From IMG/VR virus record IMGVR_UViG_3300023237_000592, positions 1 through 43,604 of that record: a stretch of 43,604 nucleotides of DNA. The stretch is one strand, 5' to 3'. The position numbers and the translations under genes are program-made. This document shows positions 8,283 through 14,961 of the stretch, piece after piece (position 1 is the stretch's first letter; the number at the start of each line of letters is the position of its first letter). The stretch comes from a virus. The notes beneath the pieces were generated by a model. The model did no database searches. It was not told where the DNA came from and worked only from the letters and a program-made list of their open reading frames with translations.

Positions 8283-8936
8283 TTAACTATTCTCCGGTGG
8301 TTTAGGGTGCCCGTACCAACTTTCATACCAATCAACTCCCCATCTTATAGCATCTTTGCTGGTGTCCCAGCCTTTCATTAATTTAAAAGGCACGGTATCT
8401 GGAGTACATCTCACAGTCATTGATATACGGAGTCCTTCTCCGGTATTTGTGAATACATGCGGTATAGTGTTAATGCATATTGTGGGTGTGTGTAAACTGT
8501 ATTTTGTTAGTTGTACCCAGTTGTCGCTATAACAAACAATGCGAGTTTTATGGGCATGTTCGTCAAGCAATACACTTCTTACATTATTGTTGGGTTCGTA
8601 GAATATTGTTTCAGTGTGATCACAACCAGATACAGGAAAGTTAATTCCTACGCCAGTAGTGTCTGTGTCTATGTGGCAATGTTTTAAAGTATAAAACGGA
8701 GCACTGATTAGATATCCTATATAATCTATCTTAATCTTTGCAACATCTTCGCACCAATATGTAAACTTAGGACATTTTTCAAATACGTCCTCTGTTTTTA
8801 ACTTTACAAAACCGTTGTCTTGTTCATAGATTATTTTTTGTACTTCTTTTTGTAAACTGTAACTGTTTCTATAATAATCTTTAATTTCTAGAACCATATC
8901 TGGATCTATATTATCTATGTGGTTCCATACATACAT
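8283..8936 (-). CDS. 2-oxoglutarate/Fe(II) oxygenase-like protein, copy 2
   Basis: 217 residues, paralogous to the next gene downstream. It shows HIDTDTTGVGINFPVSGC (His and Asp of the iron triad), IFYEPN, then IPHVFTNTGEGLRISMTVR carrying the distal His and the Arg. The N-terminal 90 residues, mostly helical and aromatic-rich, are also shared in outline with copy 1. GGAGG lies about 10 bases before the ATG. The stop codon abuts the start of copy 1 (TAAATG), so the two are cotranslated and may form a heterodimer. The substrate is unknown. Confidence 0.6.
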   Translation of the reverse strand: MYVWNHIDNIDPDMVLEIKDYYRNSYSLQKEVQKIIYEQDNGFVKLKTEDVFEKCPKFTYWCEDVAKIKIDYIGYLISAPFYTLKHCHIDTDTTGVGINFPVSGCDHTETIFYEPNNNVRSVLLDEHAHKTRIVCYSDNWVQLTKYSLHTPTICINTIPHVFTNTGEGLRISMTVRCTPDTVPFKLMKGWDTSKDAIRWGVDWYESWYGHPKPPENS

Positions 8937-8975
8937 ACGATTTTAACCTCCTTTGTTCTTGTTGAATAAATTAAA

Positions 8976-9383
8976 TTACGAAGGTGCAATTGTGCCAGTT
9001 GACTTGATCGTAGATAAACTACTGCCTGGGCGTTGTTGTTGTGCCTGCTGTTGTGCTTGTTGTTGTTGTTGCTGTTTACGTACAGCAGTACTGCTGATTC
9101 GATTATACTCATCAGCTAACTCTGGGTGCTGTCCCATACTTGTCACTAACTGTAAATAAGGTGCGTCTCTATATGTTTTAGAGTCAGATGACTGTTCTTT
9201 ACGAGCAATTTTACTTGCTAGTGCTTTAATGGCGGCTCTTGTGCCAGCATCTTGTGTAATAGCCATAATTGTTTCAGCGTCAGGACCTAATTGTGCTAGG
9301 TCTGTATCGGTGGGGGTGTCTGGCAACGGTCTATTTAACGGTGCTACTGGACTCTGGTCTTCAAACAATTCTCTTATAAGCAT
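8976..9383 (-). CDS. Putative capsid-targeted internal protein, Gln-rich
   Basis: 135 residues beginning MLIRELFED. This fits the T4 capsid-targeting leader, which ends in [L/I]-x-E and is removed by the gp21 prohead protease; cleavage would follow Glu8. The rest is hydrophilic and probably disordered, with a poly-Gln stretch near residues 104-117 coded by CAA/CAG repeats (9032-9073) and a Ser/Thr tail. No ribosome site is placed well. A GATAAATA late-promoter-like box ends exactly five bases before the ATG, which would put the transcription start on the ATG. Function is unknown; it is part of the cluster of similar leaders up to 14123. Confidence 0.6.
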   Translation of the reverse strand: MLIRELFEDQSPVAPLNRPLPDTPTDTDLAQLGPDAETIMAITQDAGTRAAIKALASKIARKEQSSDSKTYRDAPYLQLVTSMGQHPELADEYNRISSTAVRKQQQQQQAQQQAQQQRPGSSLSTIKSTGTIAPS

Positions 9384-9388
9384 AGTAG

Positions 9389-9396
9389 TATTTATC
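9389..9396 (-). promoter_or_regulatory. Late-promoter-like box GATAAATA abutting a start codon
   Basis: One mismatch to TATAAATA, followed by five bases and then ATG at 9383-9381. In T4 the box occupies about -13 to -6, so +1 would fall on the A of the start codon. It overlaps the stop codon of the 17-residue ORF at 9392-9445. Confidence 0.35.
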
Positions 9397-9445
9397 GACC
9401 TTGGACTCTGTGTGCCTTAGTGACCATTTGTTTAATTCTTGCCAT
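9392..9445 (-). CDS. Possible 17-residue basic peptide
   Basis: ATG at 9445-9443 preceded by AAGGA at good spacing encodes MARIKQMVTKAHRVQGR, then TAA. The ribosome site is better than those of its neighbours and the gap between the flanking genes is otherwise unexplained. It is strongly basic with no recognised family. It may be a real micro-gene or a remnant; without conservation data confidence stays low. Confidence 0.3.
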   Translation of the reverse strand: MARIKQMVTKAHRVQGR

Positions 9446-9460
9446 TTTTAATTTCCTTTA

Positions 9461-9682
9461 TTAATAAGAATATTTGATGTCCGACCACCAGTGTTTGCCT
9501 TTGCTTATTGCCTGCATCCATCTATCGTAGTCAGTCTGAGATGCACCATCTATATAGTACTCTCCACCACCTTTGGTTTTCATTCTAACAGCGGTACCAC
9601 CGTTATCAAAAACAAAATAATCCAAGTCAGTAATCCAACTACTGGCTACTGGCTCTTCACGTATTATTTCGCTTGCTCGCAT
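9461..9682 (-). CDS. Small protein with capsid-targeting-like leader
   Basis: The open frame extends to 9736, but the ATG at 9682-9680 is preferred. It begins MRASEIIREE, matching neighbours' leaders (IRE as the [L/I]-x-E site, Glu9), and the upstream extension overlaps a better candidate gene (9657-9812). The resulting 73-residue protein then reads as a compact alpha/beta domain (SWITDLDYFVFDNGGTAVRM, then a GGGEYYIDG turn and a Trp-rich end). Function is unknown. If the leader is used, the protein is packaged in the prohead and trimmed. It overlaps the Cys-rich gene upstream by 26 bases in another frame. Confidence 0.55.
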   Translation of the reverse strand: MRASEIIREEPVASSWITDLDYFVFDNGGTAVRMKTKGGGEYYIDGASQTDYDRWMQAISKGKHWWSDIKYSY

Positions 9683-9812
9683 GTTCTTCTCTACATTTTT
9701 CACAATGGCATTCCGAGCAGTAATCACAGTCCTCATCTACACAACTGTGTCCACAGTGTGCGGGATGCCAGCACCCTCTACAAATTGTAATTTCTTCTAC
9801 TATTAAGGTCAT
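9657..9812 (-). CDS. Cysteine/histidine-rich 51-residue protein, zinc-binding candidate
   Basis: ATG at 9812-9810 overlaps the TGA of the gene at 9809-10042 (ATGA), the coupling style used throughout this genome. The 51-residue product has nine cysteines and five histidines within about 34 residues: CRGCWHPAHCGHSC at 11-24 and CDYCSECHCEKC at 29-40. Repeated CxxC pairs with interspersed histidines indicate one or two zinc sites. No known family was recognised. It is too short for usual ORF cutoffs and overlaps the next gene by 26 bases. The density and spacing of Cys would be unlikely in a random frame. Confidence 0.6.
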   Translation of the reverse strand: MTLIVEEITICRGCWHPAHCGHSCVDEDCDYCSECHCEKCREEHASKRNNT

Positions 9813-10042
9813 TTGGTAACAACGTTCTTGGCTTTGCCAGTTCGGTTTTTGTTTGGGTCTTCTCTGCTCAACCAGGGAGCAGGCGTGAGCATAGTTTTGC
9901 GTAAACGGTCATTAGGCTTAGGTAGCATATCCAAGCGAGCCTGAAACTGCGCAAAGGCGTCTGGGCTGGTCGCCATGATCACCTGGTCGAGCAGATCGCA
10001 GCCTTTCCAGCATTTTTCTGTTATAAAGTCTGTTATTCTCAT
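9809..10042 (-). CDS. Small protein with capsid-targeting-like leader
   Basis: 77 residues starting MRITDFITEK; ITE at 7-9 fits the [L/I]-x-E prohead-protease site. The remainder is basic (net positive, ending KAKNVVTK) with a CWKGCD pair near residue 11 and a helix about residues 17-40, then a Pro-rich tail. Basic mature regions are typical of T4 internal proteins that are injected with DNA; that function is inferred. Its stop overlaps the start of the Cys-rich gene. No clear Shine-Dalgarno is present. Confidence 0.55.
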   Translation of the reverse strand: MRITDFITEKCWKGCDLLDQVIMATSPDAFAQFQARLDMLPKPNDRLRKTMLTPAPWLSREDPNKNRTGKAKNVVTK

Positions 10043-10075
10043 TTCTATTCTATGCCTAATCCATTTTTTTAAAGT

Positions 10076-10681
10076 CTAAGGCCTAGCGTATTGCGCCCTC
10101 AGTAAGCGTAGTGCTTTTCCAATAATCGTAGCGGCTCTTTGAGGACCAACACCTAATTCTTCGCCTATTTCTTTGTAGGTCATGTTATGCATGAACCGCA
10201 TTTCAATTGCGTCTACAAGTCTGTCACTATTAACGGTTTTACTATTACTAAGGCTAGTTAACAACTTTTTAACATCTAATTTGTTATCAAGCTCTACGTT
10301 TTCGTTGCTTTTCTTTTTACCCGTATTGCCCCAGTTCTTGGCACCAACTTTACGGCACTTAAGTAATGCACCACCTGCGTATGCATTGGGCCACACTTTG
10401 TAACGTGACTTGACCTTATGGTAGCAAGCGTCTTTCTCGCCTGCGGCTTCATCAAACTGTGCCTCTGTTACTAGTTCTGAGTTATCAAACTTGTCAAACT
10501 CTTCTGATAACTCATCTTCTTTAACTTCACCCACAAGTTTACCCTGGAAAGGATGTTTAGTATAAGGACCATCATACTTCTTTTCGCCCTTACTGGGCCT
10601 GTCAGATCCTTTAACCTGGTCTTTATGACTAGACTTAATGCTGTCCATACCTTCTAGTATTTTGTAGATATCGTTACTCAT
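10076..10681 (-). CDS. Capsid-targeted candidate with sigma70 region-4-like HTH
   Basis: 201 residues. The N-terminus MSNDIYKILEG ends in ILE (8-10), a possible prohead cleavage site. A middle segment about residues 83-120 (DACYHKVKSRYKVW, GALLKCRKVGAKNWG) matches a basic motif recurrent in marine T4-like virion proteins. The C-terminal 45 residues (AIEMRFMHNMTYKEIGEELG, then VGPQRAATIIGKALRLLRAQ) align with sigma70 region 4.2: an MRF segment, a helix-turn-helix and KALRxLR in the same order as the housekeeping sigma factor. T4 gp55, the late sigma, is different, so this may be a packaged transcription regulator; the alternative is an HTH used for DNA packing. It is one base from the upstream gene's stop. 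Confidence 0.55.
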   Translation of the reverse strand: MSNDIYKILEGMDSIKSSHKDQVKGSDRPSKGEKKYDGPYTKHPFQGKLVGEVKEDELSEEFDKFDNSELVTEAQFDEAAGEKDACYHKVKSRYKVWPNAYAGGALLKCRKVGAKNWGNTGKKKSNENVELDNKLDVKKLLTSLSNSKTVNSDRLVDAIEMRFMHNMTYKEIGEELGVGPQRAATIIGKALRLLRAQYARP

Positions 10682-11085
10682 TATCGTTTAATAACCTTTT
10701 TCTTATCACCTGGGCCGCCACTAGCAAATCCGTTGCCGCTCATACTGGTTGCAACTCCACCTGCTGTAGTAGTCTCACCTAACTCTAATTCTGTTTCAAC
10801 TTCAGGCTCAACTGCTTCTACTGGCATCTCACCGTTAGATAACATTTCATATTCTAAGTAATGCTTAACAGCACCCAAGTAGTCTGCGGCTTTAGTAATC
10901 TTTGCTTGAACCCATGCTTCTAAGCCTTGCTCTTCGCTAATGCCTTTTAACATGTTGTGTAGTTCAATAGCATACTTTGCTGTCTTATATAACTGCCCAC
11001 GAGCCATTTGGATCTCATGATCCTGCTCGCTTTTGGCAGCCATGTCGCTTAAAATGCCTTCTTCAATAATGTCTGTTGCTTTCAT
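10681..11085 (-). CDS. Hypothetical protein with capsid-targeting-like leader
   Basis: 134 residues beginning MKATDIIEEG; IEE at 7-9 fits [L/I]-x-E. Residues 18-85 are predicted helical (GQLYKTAKYAIELHNMLKGI, EAWVQAKITKAADYLGAVKH). An acidic Glu/Val-rich linker (90-105) and a Gly/Ser tail ending in KKKVIKR follow. It resembles a conserved protein of marine T4-like phages but no function is assigned. The ribosome site AAAAAGG precedes the ATG, and a CATAAATA late-like box lies just upstream. Confidence 0.6.
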   Translation of the reverse strand: MKATDIIEEGILSDMAAKSEQDHEIQMARGQLYKTAKYAIELHNMLKGISEEQGLEAWVQAKITKAADYLGAVKHYLEYEMLSNGEMPVEAVEPEVETELELGETTTAGGVATSMSGNGFASGGPGDKKKVIKR

Positions 11086-11103
11086 TTTACTAACCTTTTT
11101 TTG

Positions 11104-11111
11104 TATTTATG
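11104..11111 (-). promoter_or_regulatory. Late-promoter-like box CATAAATA
   Basis: One mismatch in the first base of TATAAATA. The predicted start near 11098 leaves a short leader containing AAAGG before the ATG at 11085. It overlaps the end of the upstream gene. Confidence 0.4.
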
Positions 11112-11382
11112 CTACCGTAAACTTAAGACTATTTGTTTCTTTACCAGCGATCCAGATGTTACACACATCAAATGTCCCTAATTCAGGATTAATGTTCTCA
11201 ACAACAAATTCACTTTCTCCTGCTGGTAGTTCTACCTTTGACAGTTCACGCACGAACGCTTTTGTGTTATCAAAAGTATATGTGCGCTCTGTTAGTAAAT
11301 CTCCGTTACAGTACAACCTGTATGTCGGTGGTGCCTTAGACCATTTACATAGTAAATCAAACTGTATGTCCACTACTTTCAC
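11107..11382 (-). CDS. Small beta-rich protein, unknown function
   Basis: 91 residues, GTG start at 11382-11380 overlapping the TGA of the 914-residue gene (GTGA). Alternating hydrophobic strands (MKVVDIQFDLLCKW, YRLYCNGDLLTERTY, GESEFVVENINP, NSLKFTV) suggest an all-beta sandwich like the two proteins at 14157-14961, which have the same strand lengths. No catalytic residues are evident. Unlike its neighbours it has no [L/I]-x-E leader, so it is probably not a prohead substrate. A carbohydrate-binding or assembly role is possible but unproven. Confidence 0.6.
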   Translation of the reverse strand: MKVVDIQFDLLCKWSKAPPTYRLYCNGDLLTERTYTFDNTKAFVRELSKVELPAGESEFVVENINPELGTFDVCNIWIAGKETNSLKFTVA

Positions 11383-14123
11383 TTGTTTATAGCCCTAAAG
11401 ATGGCACTTTCACCTGCAATGCCGCCGCTAGGACTAAACCTAACTGGCTTAACTGTTTGTGTTGATCCGGTTGTTACTACTGGCCTCTGTTGTGCTTGCT
11501 GTTGTCGCTTACGTTCTTGTTCTGCTTTTTGTGCTTCTTGTTTCGCCGTCGCTTCTGCCTTTTGTGCTTCTTGCTGTGCTTTCCTAGCATCTGCATCTGC
11601 TTGCCGTTGCGCTCTTTGCTGATCTGTTACGCCTACTGTTTGCTTTGATCCTATTGTTGCTTGACCTACAGCACTCCTAGGGGCAGTTGTTTTAGCGGCT
11701 GGTACGTTTGCGTTTGTTCGACTTAATACTCCGTAAGCATCACCTATCTTATTGGTTGCTATGTTTATATTTCGTGCTGTGTTAGTATCAAGCGTTGTGC
11801 TTTTATCCACAATAGGCGCCGGGACTTTTTGTATATCCTGTAGACTTGGTGCAGTATAACGCAACTTTTCTATAGCGGCATTTCTTGCCTGAATACTTGG
11901 GTAGTTTTGTGTCAATGCTTTACTAATTTCACGAGCTTGTGCAGGGTCTACTAATACCTTACCACCTTCAATGTCACTCAGTGTCTGTTGGTGTTTGATA
12001 TCCAGTAATGATCTTGGTTTAGCATCTGGGATACTTGTTGGTCCAGTACCTGGTGTAATATTCTTTCTTTGCTGGGCAGTGTTATTTTTAGACTTTTCAA
12101 AGTCACCAACAACTTTTGCCTTTTGCCCATCACTTAACTGGTTATAAATTCTAAGTTCTTCATCTTTGTAACCTGGATTAGGATAAGGGTCAACTTTAGG
12201 TGTTGCTGGAAAGTCCTTTGATATGTCGTCTACTTCAGGACCTGTTGGTGTTGTGCTTACAACAGGCTTTTCTGGTGTAGTACCAGGACCAGACTTCATA
12301 AAGTCGTCGGTTCCAGCTTGACCAGCAGTACTCATGTCTACTTTAGGTTCTACAGTAGGTTCTACAGTGGGTTCTACTTCTTTTCTAAGGGCGTCAATGT
12401 CTTTAGTGACAGTGTAGTTGCCTTGTTCTTTTTGTTTTTGATCTGCTTCTTGATTTCTTTTTTGCCAGTCTGTAAGTTCCGTTGGATCAGTAATTACACC
12501 ACCTTTCCAACTCTGTGTAGGATCTCCACCTTCTGCGTTAGTCTTATCCCACTGCTTCATTTGTTGTTCTTGCTGTTCTAAAGAACCTTGACCAAAGGTA
12601 ATACCTTTTGTTAACTTTTCGTTGCGTAATGCTTCGTGTCTCTTGGCTTCAGCACGAGCGGCATCTGCTATTTCAGTATTGCCCATTTTTTCTTGCTGAT
12701 TCGCATAGGCTTCAGCACGTCTACGGTTTAGGTCATCGTCTGCAATACTTGTTACATCGTCTTTGCCTTGTAACAATGCACCTTCTTTGTCTCTGAGATA
12801 CTTAGTGTCATCTTTCGTAAGTGTGCCGGGACCCTCTACACCACCTGCTTGCATGGCTTTGTTAAACTGTACTGCGTTCGTTAATCTGCCTACATCTGCT
12901 TGTGCTTTTGCTACTTCTTCCTGTGTGCCGTTTAACGTGATTGCTTCAAGTCCTGCTTGTGCATCGTCTAGTTCACGTTGTTTTACACTTACAGAATCAG
13001 GCAAGGCTGTTTTGCCTGCTTGTGCGTACTTGTTGCTGTCGTCAGCAGGTTCTTTTTGTGTTGGAGTCGTTAAGTTTAATTTTGCACCAGCTTTAATGTT
13101 GTTAGCATCCTTAATTTGAGGATTTGCTTTCATTAATGCGCTAACAGTAGTGCCATTGTTTTTAGCAATCTTACTTAGCGTGTCGCCTGGCTTAATACTG
13201 TACGCACTGCCAGCCGATCCTGCTGGAGTTGTTGTGCTTTGTGTTGCACCAGCGGAATCTGCTCCACCTAACTCTGCATTAATAGCATCGTCTCTTGCCT
13301 GTTTTGTGTCGCTCTTAGCAACATTATTTGCCGCCCGTTGGGCTTTTCTGTTATCCGGATCAAATCCTTTATCAGTAACTACATTTCCAAATGCATCGTA
13401 TTCTGGGGTAGCAGGCTCTGCCGCCCGGGGTGTTGTAGAAACTGTTGGTTGCTCCGCTTTAAGTTTTTCCTGTTCTTCAGGTGGAACAACTTTTGCAATT
13501 TGTTTTTTAGTAATAGCCTCTTGTTTTAGAATCTTATCTGTATACTCAGGGTCAGTTGCGTATCCTGCTTTTTGTAAAGCAGCCATGTACTCTTCACTGT
13601 TCTTAGCATCGAATACGCCTGCTTCTGTATATCTTGGGTTACTTTTAATAAAATCTACATAGTCATCTACTGCGTCGTCTACGTTGTCATAGGATCTAAA
13701 CTTATCTTTGATGTTTACTTTCTCACCATCTTCATATTCAGATGTAGCAACTTCTTTACTGTCACCTTCGTAACCTTTATCGGCTTTAATACCAAAAAAG
13801 TTATTATCGCCAGAAACTTTAGAACCCCATCCACTCTCAAATCCCCATTGGGTAATTAACAACTCAGGTGGAATCTGTAATCCTAATTTGCTAACTGCCT
13901 TTAATGCCATGGGATACATGTTTTTATAAAACTCGTCCCTGCTTGCAAAAGAACCATCCTCTCGTTGTGCTTCAGATAATCCTAACGCTTTTCTGTTCTT
14001 CTTAGAAGTATCAGGCTTTACGTCAACAGTGACACTGTGACTATACCGTGGATCTTTTGTTTGGGCCTTGCTGGCTACTACGCCAACGCCATAGGATTCT
14101 TTAAAGAGGTCAAAAACATTCAT
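11379..14123 (-). CDS. Large virion-associated peptidoglycan hydrolase (glucosaminidase plus LysM)
   Basis: 914 residues. The N-terminus MNVFDLFKES resembles a capsid-targeting leader (FKE at 7-9). Residues about 60-205 form a FlgJ/GH73-type glucosaminidase domain: LLITQWGFESGWGSK carries the catalytic Glu, followed by NNFFGIKADKGY and FRSYDNVDDAVDDYVDFIKS. A LysM peptidoglycan-binding module follows near 308-352 (YSIKPGDTLSKIAKNNGTTV, ending KAGAKLNL). The remaining 550 residues are Gln/Ala/Thr/Pro-rich, largely disordered, with a VEPT repeat. It would cut or bind the host wall. Whether it is packaged and injected, or sits in the tail, depends on whether the leader is real. The ribosome site is weak, and an AATAAATA late box lies 28 bases upstream. 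Confidence 0.72.
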   Translation of the reverse strand: MNVFDLFKESYGVGVVASKAQTKDPRYSHSVTVDVKPDTSKKNRKALGLSEAQREDGSFASRDEFYKNMYPMALKAVSKLGLQIPPELLITQWGFESGWGSKVSGDNNFFGIKADKGYEGDSKEVATSEYEDGEKVNIKDKFRSYDNVDDAVDDYVDFIKSNPRYTEAGVFDAKNSEEYMAALQKAGYATDPEYTDKILKQEAITKKQIAKVVPPEEQEKLKAEQPTVSTTPRAAEPATPEYDAFGNVVTDKGFDPDNRKAQRAANNVAKSDTKQARDDAINAELGGADSAGATQSTTTPAGSAGSAYSIKPGDTLSKIAKNNGTTVSALMKANPQIKDANNIKAGAKLNLTTPTQKEPADDSNKYAQAGKTALPDSVSVKQRELDDAQAGLEAITLNGTQEEVAKAQADVGRLTNAVQFNKAMQAGGVEGPGTLTKDDTKYLRDKEGALLQGKDDVTSIADDDLNRRRAEAYANQQEKMGNTEIADAARAEAKRHEALRNEKLTKGITFGQGSLEQQEQQMKQWDKTNAEGGDPTQSWKGGVITDPTELTDWQKRNQEADQKQKEQGNYTVTKDIDALRKEVEPTVEPTVEPKVDMSTAGQAGTDDFMKSGPGTTPEKPVVSTTPTGPEVDDISKDFPATPKVDPYPNPGYKDEELRIYNQLSDGQKAKVVGDFEKSKNNTAQQRKNITPGTGPTSIPDAKPRSLLDIKHQQTLSDIEGGKVLVDPAQAREISKALTQNYPSIQARNAAIEKLRYTAPSLQDIQKVPAPIVDKSTTLDTNTARNINIATNKIGDAYGVLSRTNANVPAAKTTAPRSAVGQATIGSKQTVGVTDQQRAQRQADADARKAQQEAQKAEATAKQEAQKAEQERKRQQQAQQRPVVTTGSTQTVKPVRFSPSGGIAGESAIFRAINK
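12346..12381. repeat. Three tandem 12-base units inside the hydrolase gene
   Basis: GGTTCTACAGTA, GGTTCTACAGTG and GGTTCTACTTCT in direct succession encode the VEPT repeats of the disordered region. Such in-frame minisatellites vary by replication slippage and indicate a spacer rather than a folded domain. Confidence 0.75.
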
Positions 14124-14150
14124 TTATTAGCACCATTAATTATATACTTG

Positions 14151-14158
14151 TATTTATT
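14151..14158 (-). promoter_or_regulatory. Late-promoter-like box AATAAATA
   Basis: One mismatch in the first base of TATAAATA, 28 bases before the start codon of the 914-residue hydrolase. The predicted start leaves a leader of about 22 bases. It overlaps the end of the upstream beta-sandwich gene. Confidence 0.4.
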
Positions 14159-14591
14159 ACATGTTTTCCAAAAGCCAAATATAAAAAGGTGAGGTAAATT
14201 TTAAGATATATGTGCCGTTCCAGCCTAAATCAACACATTCTGTCAAGGTTTCGTGCTGTTTGGGATCTTCTGGAACAAATGTACTACAAGTATGTTTAAT
14301 GTGCTCTAAGTTAATGTTGTCTATACTGATACTGTTAATGTGTAGTTGCATGTCTTTCAGTATCTCTGTTTTGTCCTCGTTTTGTACACAATCTGAATCT
14401 TCTTTATTAACTAGTTGTATCTGCAATTCGTGATCGCCCTCAGATAATTCGTGATAAAAAGAACATTCCTCTGTGCCACCACAAACCCCTTGTGTTATTG
14501 CGGTGTCATTTAACGTAACCACAAACTCTGGCTTCTTGTCCCAATGTGTCGAACGTAATGATATATTAAATCGCAGTTTTTCTTTACTCAT
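14157..14591 (-). CDS. Beta-sandwich protein, unknown function
   Basis: 144 residues made of short beta strands (RFNISLRSTHWDKKPEFVVT, EGDHELQIQLVNK, MQLHINSISIDNINLEHI, WNGTYILKFTSPFYIWLLEN). The SISIDNINL segment resembles carbohydrate-binding or jelly-roll folds seen in many marine phage virion genes. Five cysteines are present. It overlaps its upstream neighbour, a probable distant paralog, by 8 bases, and the two lie next to glycosyltransferase genes. No enzyme motif is visible. Confidence 0.6.
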   Translation of the reverse strand: MSKEKLRFNISLRSTHWDKKPEFVVTLNDTAITQGVCGGTEECSFYHELSEGDHELQIQLVNKEDSDCVQNEDKTEILKDMQLHINSISIDNINLEHIKHTCSTFVPEDPKQHETLTECVDLGWNGTYILKFTSPFYIWLLENM

Positions 14592-14961
14592 AGTATAATA
14601 AATCGTCTTTGTTTAGTTTTAAGTATGCATCTGACAGACTTACAGGGTATACAAAGAAAAAGTGTTTCTCTTCGCCTGCTTTTATCGACACATTTTCTGC
14701 TAAGTCTGCTAGGTTTTTGCCTTCCCAGTCAGAAATAGGCACCTCTGAGTCTAGTCTAAGAAACTCTATTTCTGAATCATCAATAGCACGTATCACAATG
14801 TGATTATTACCCCACACTATGTCTACCTTCACATTGAATTGATCTCCAGCCACACTGTGTATTTTTTGCAATGTGTTATTATGACTAATCTCAAGGTTAC
14901 CGGTAGATAACATGCTTAGTTTGATAATATAGTTACTTCTTGTTAGGTGCTCTATATTCAT
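14584..14961 (-). CDS. Beta-sandwich protein, unknown function
   Basis: 125 residues, beta-rich: NYIIKLSMLSTGNLEISHN, FNVKVDIVWGNNHIVIRAI and EKHFFFVYPVSLSDAYLKLN. The organisation matches the next gene and the 11107-11382 product, suggesting a small family. It overlaps the upstream glycosyltransferase by 29 bases, so the exact start may be further downstream, though the MNIEHLTRSNY start reads naturally. Function is not recognised. Confidence 0.55.
   Translation of the reverse strand: MNIEHLTRSNYIIKLSMLSTGNLEISHNNTLQKIHSVAGDQFNVKVDIVWGNNHIVIRAIDDSEIEFLRLDSEVPISDWEGKNLADLAENVSIKAGEEKHFFFVYPVSLSDAYLKLNKDDLLYYE

Noticed and set aside
9032-9073. CAA/CAG repeat run as a CRISPR or phase-variation tract
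   Set aside because: It is a simple in-frame poly-Gln coding tract with no spacers and units too imperfect for obvious slippage switching.
12763-13662. Long plus-strand open frames opposite the 914-residue gene
   Set aside because: Ala/Ser/Cys-rich translation typical of the antisense of a repetitive Gln/Ala/Thr gene; glucosaminidase and LysM motifs support the minus strand.
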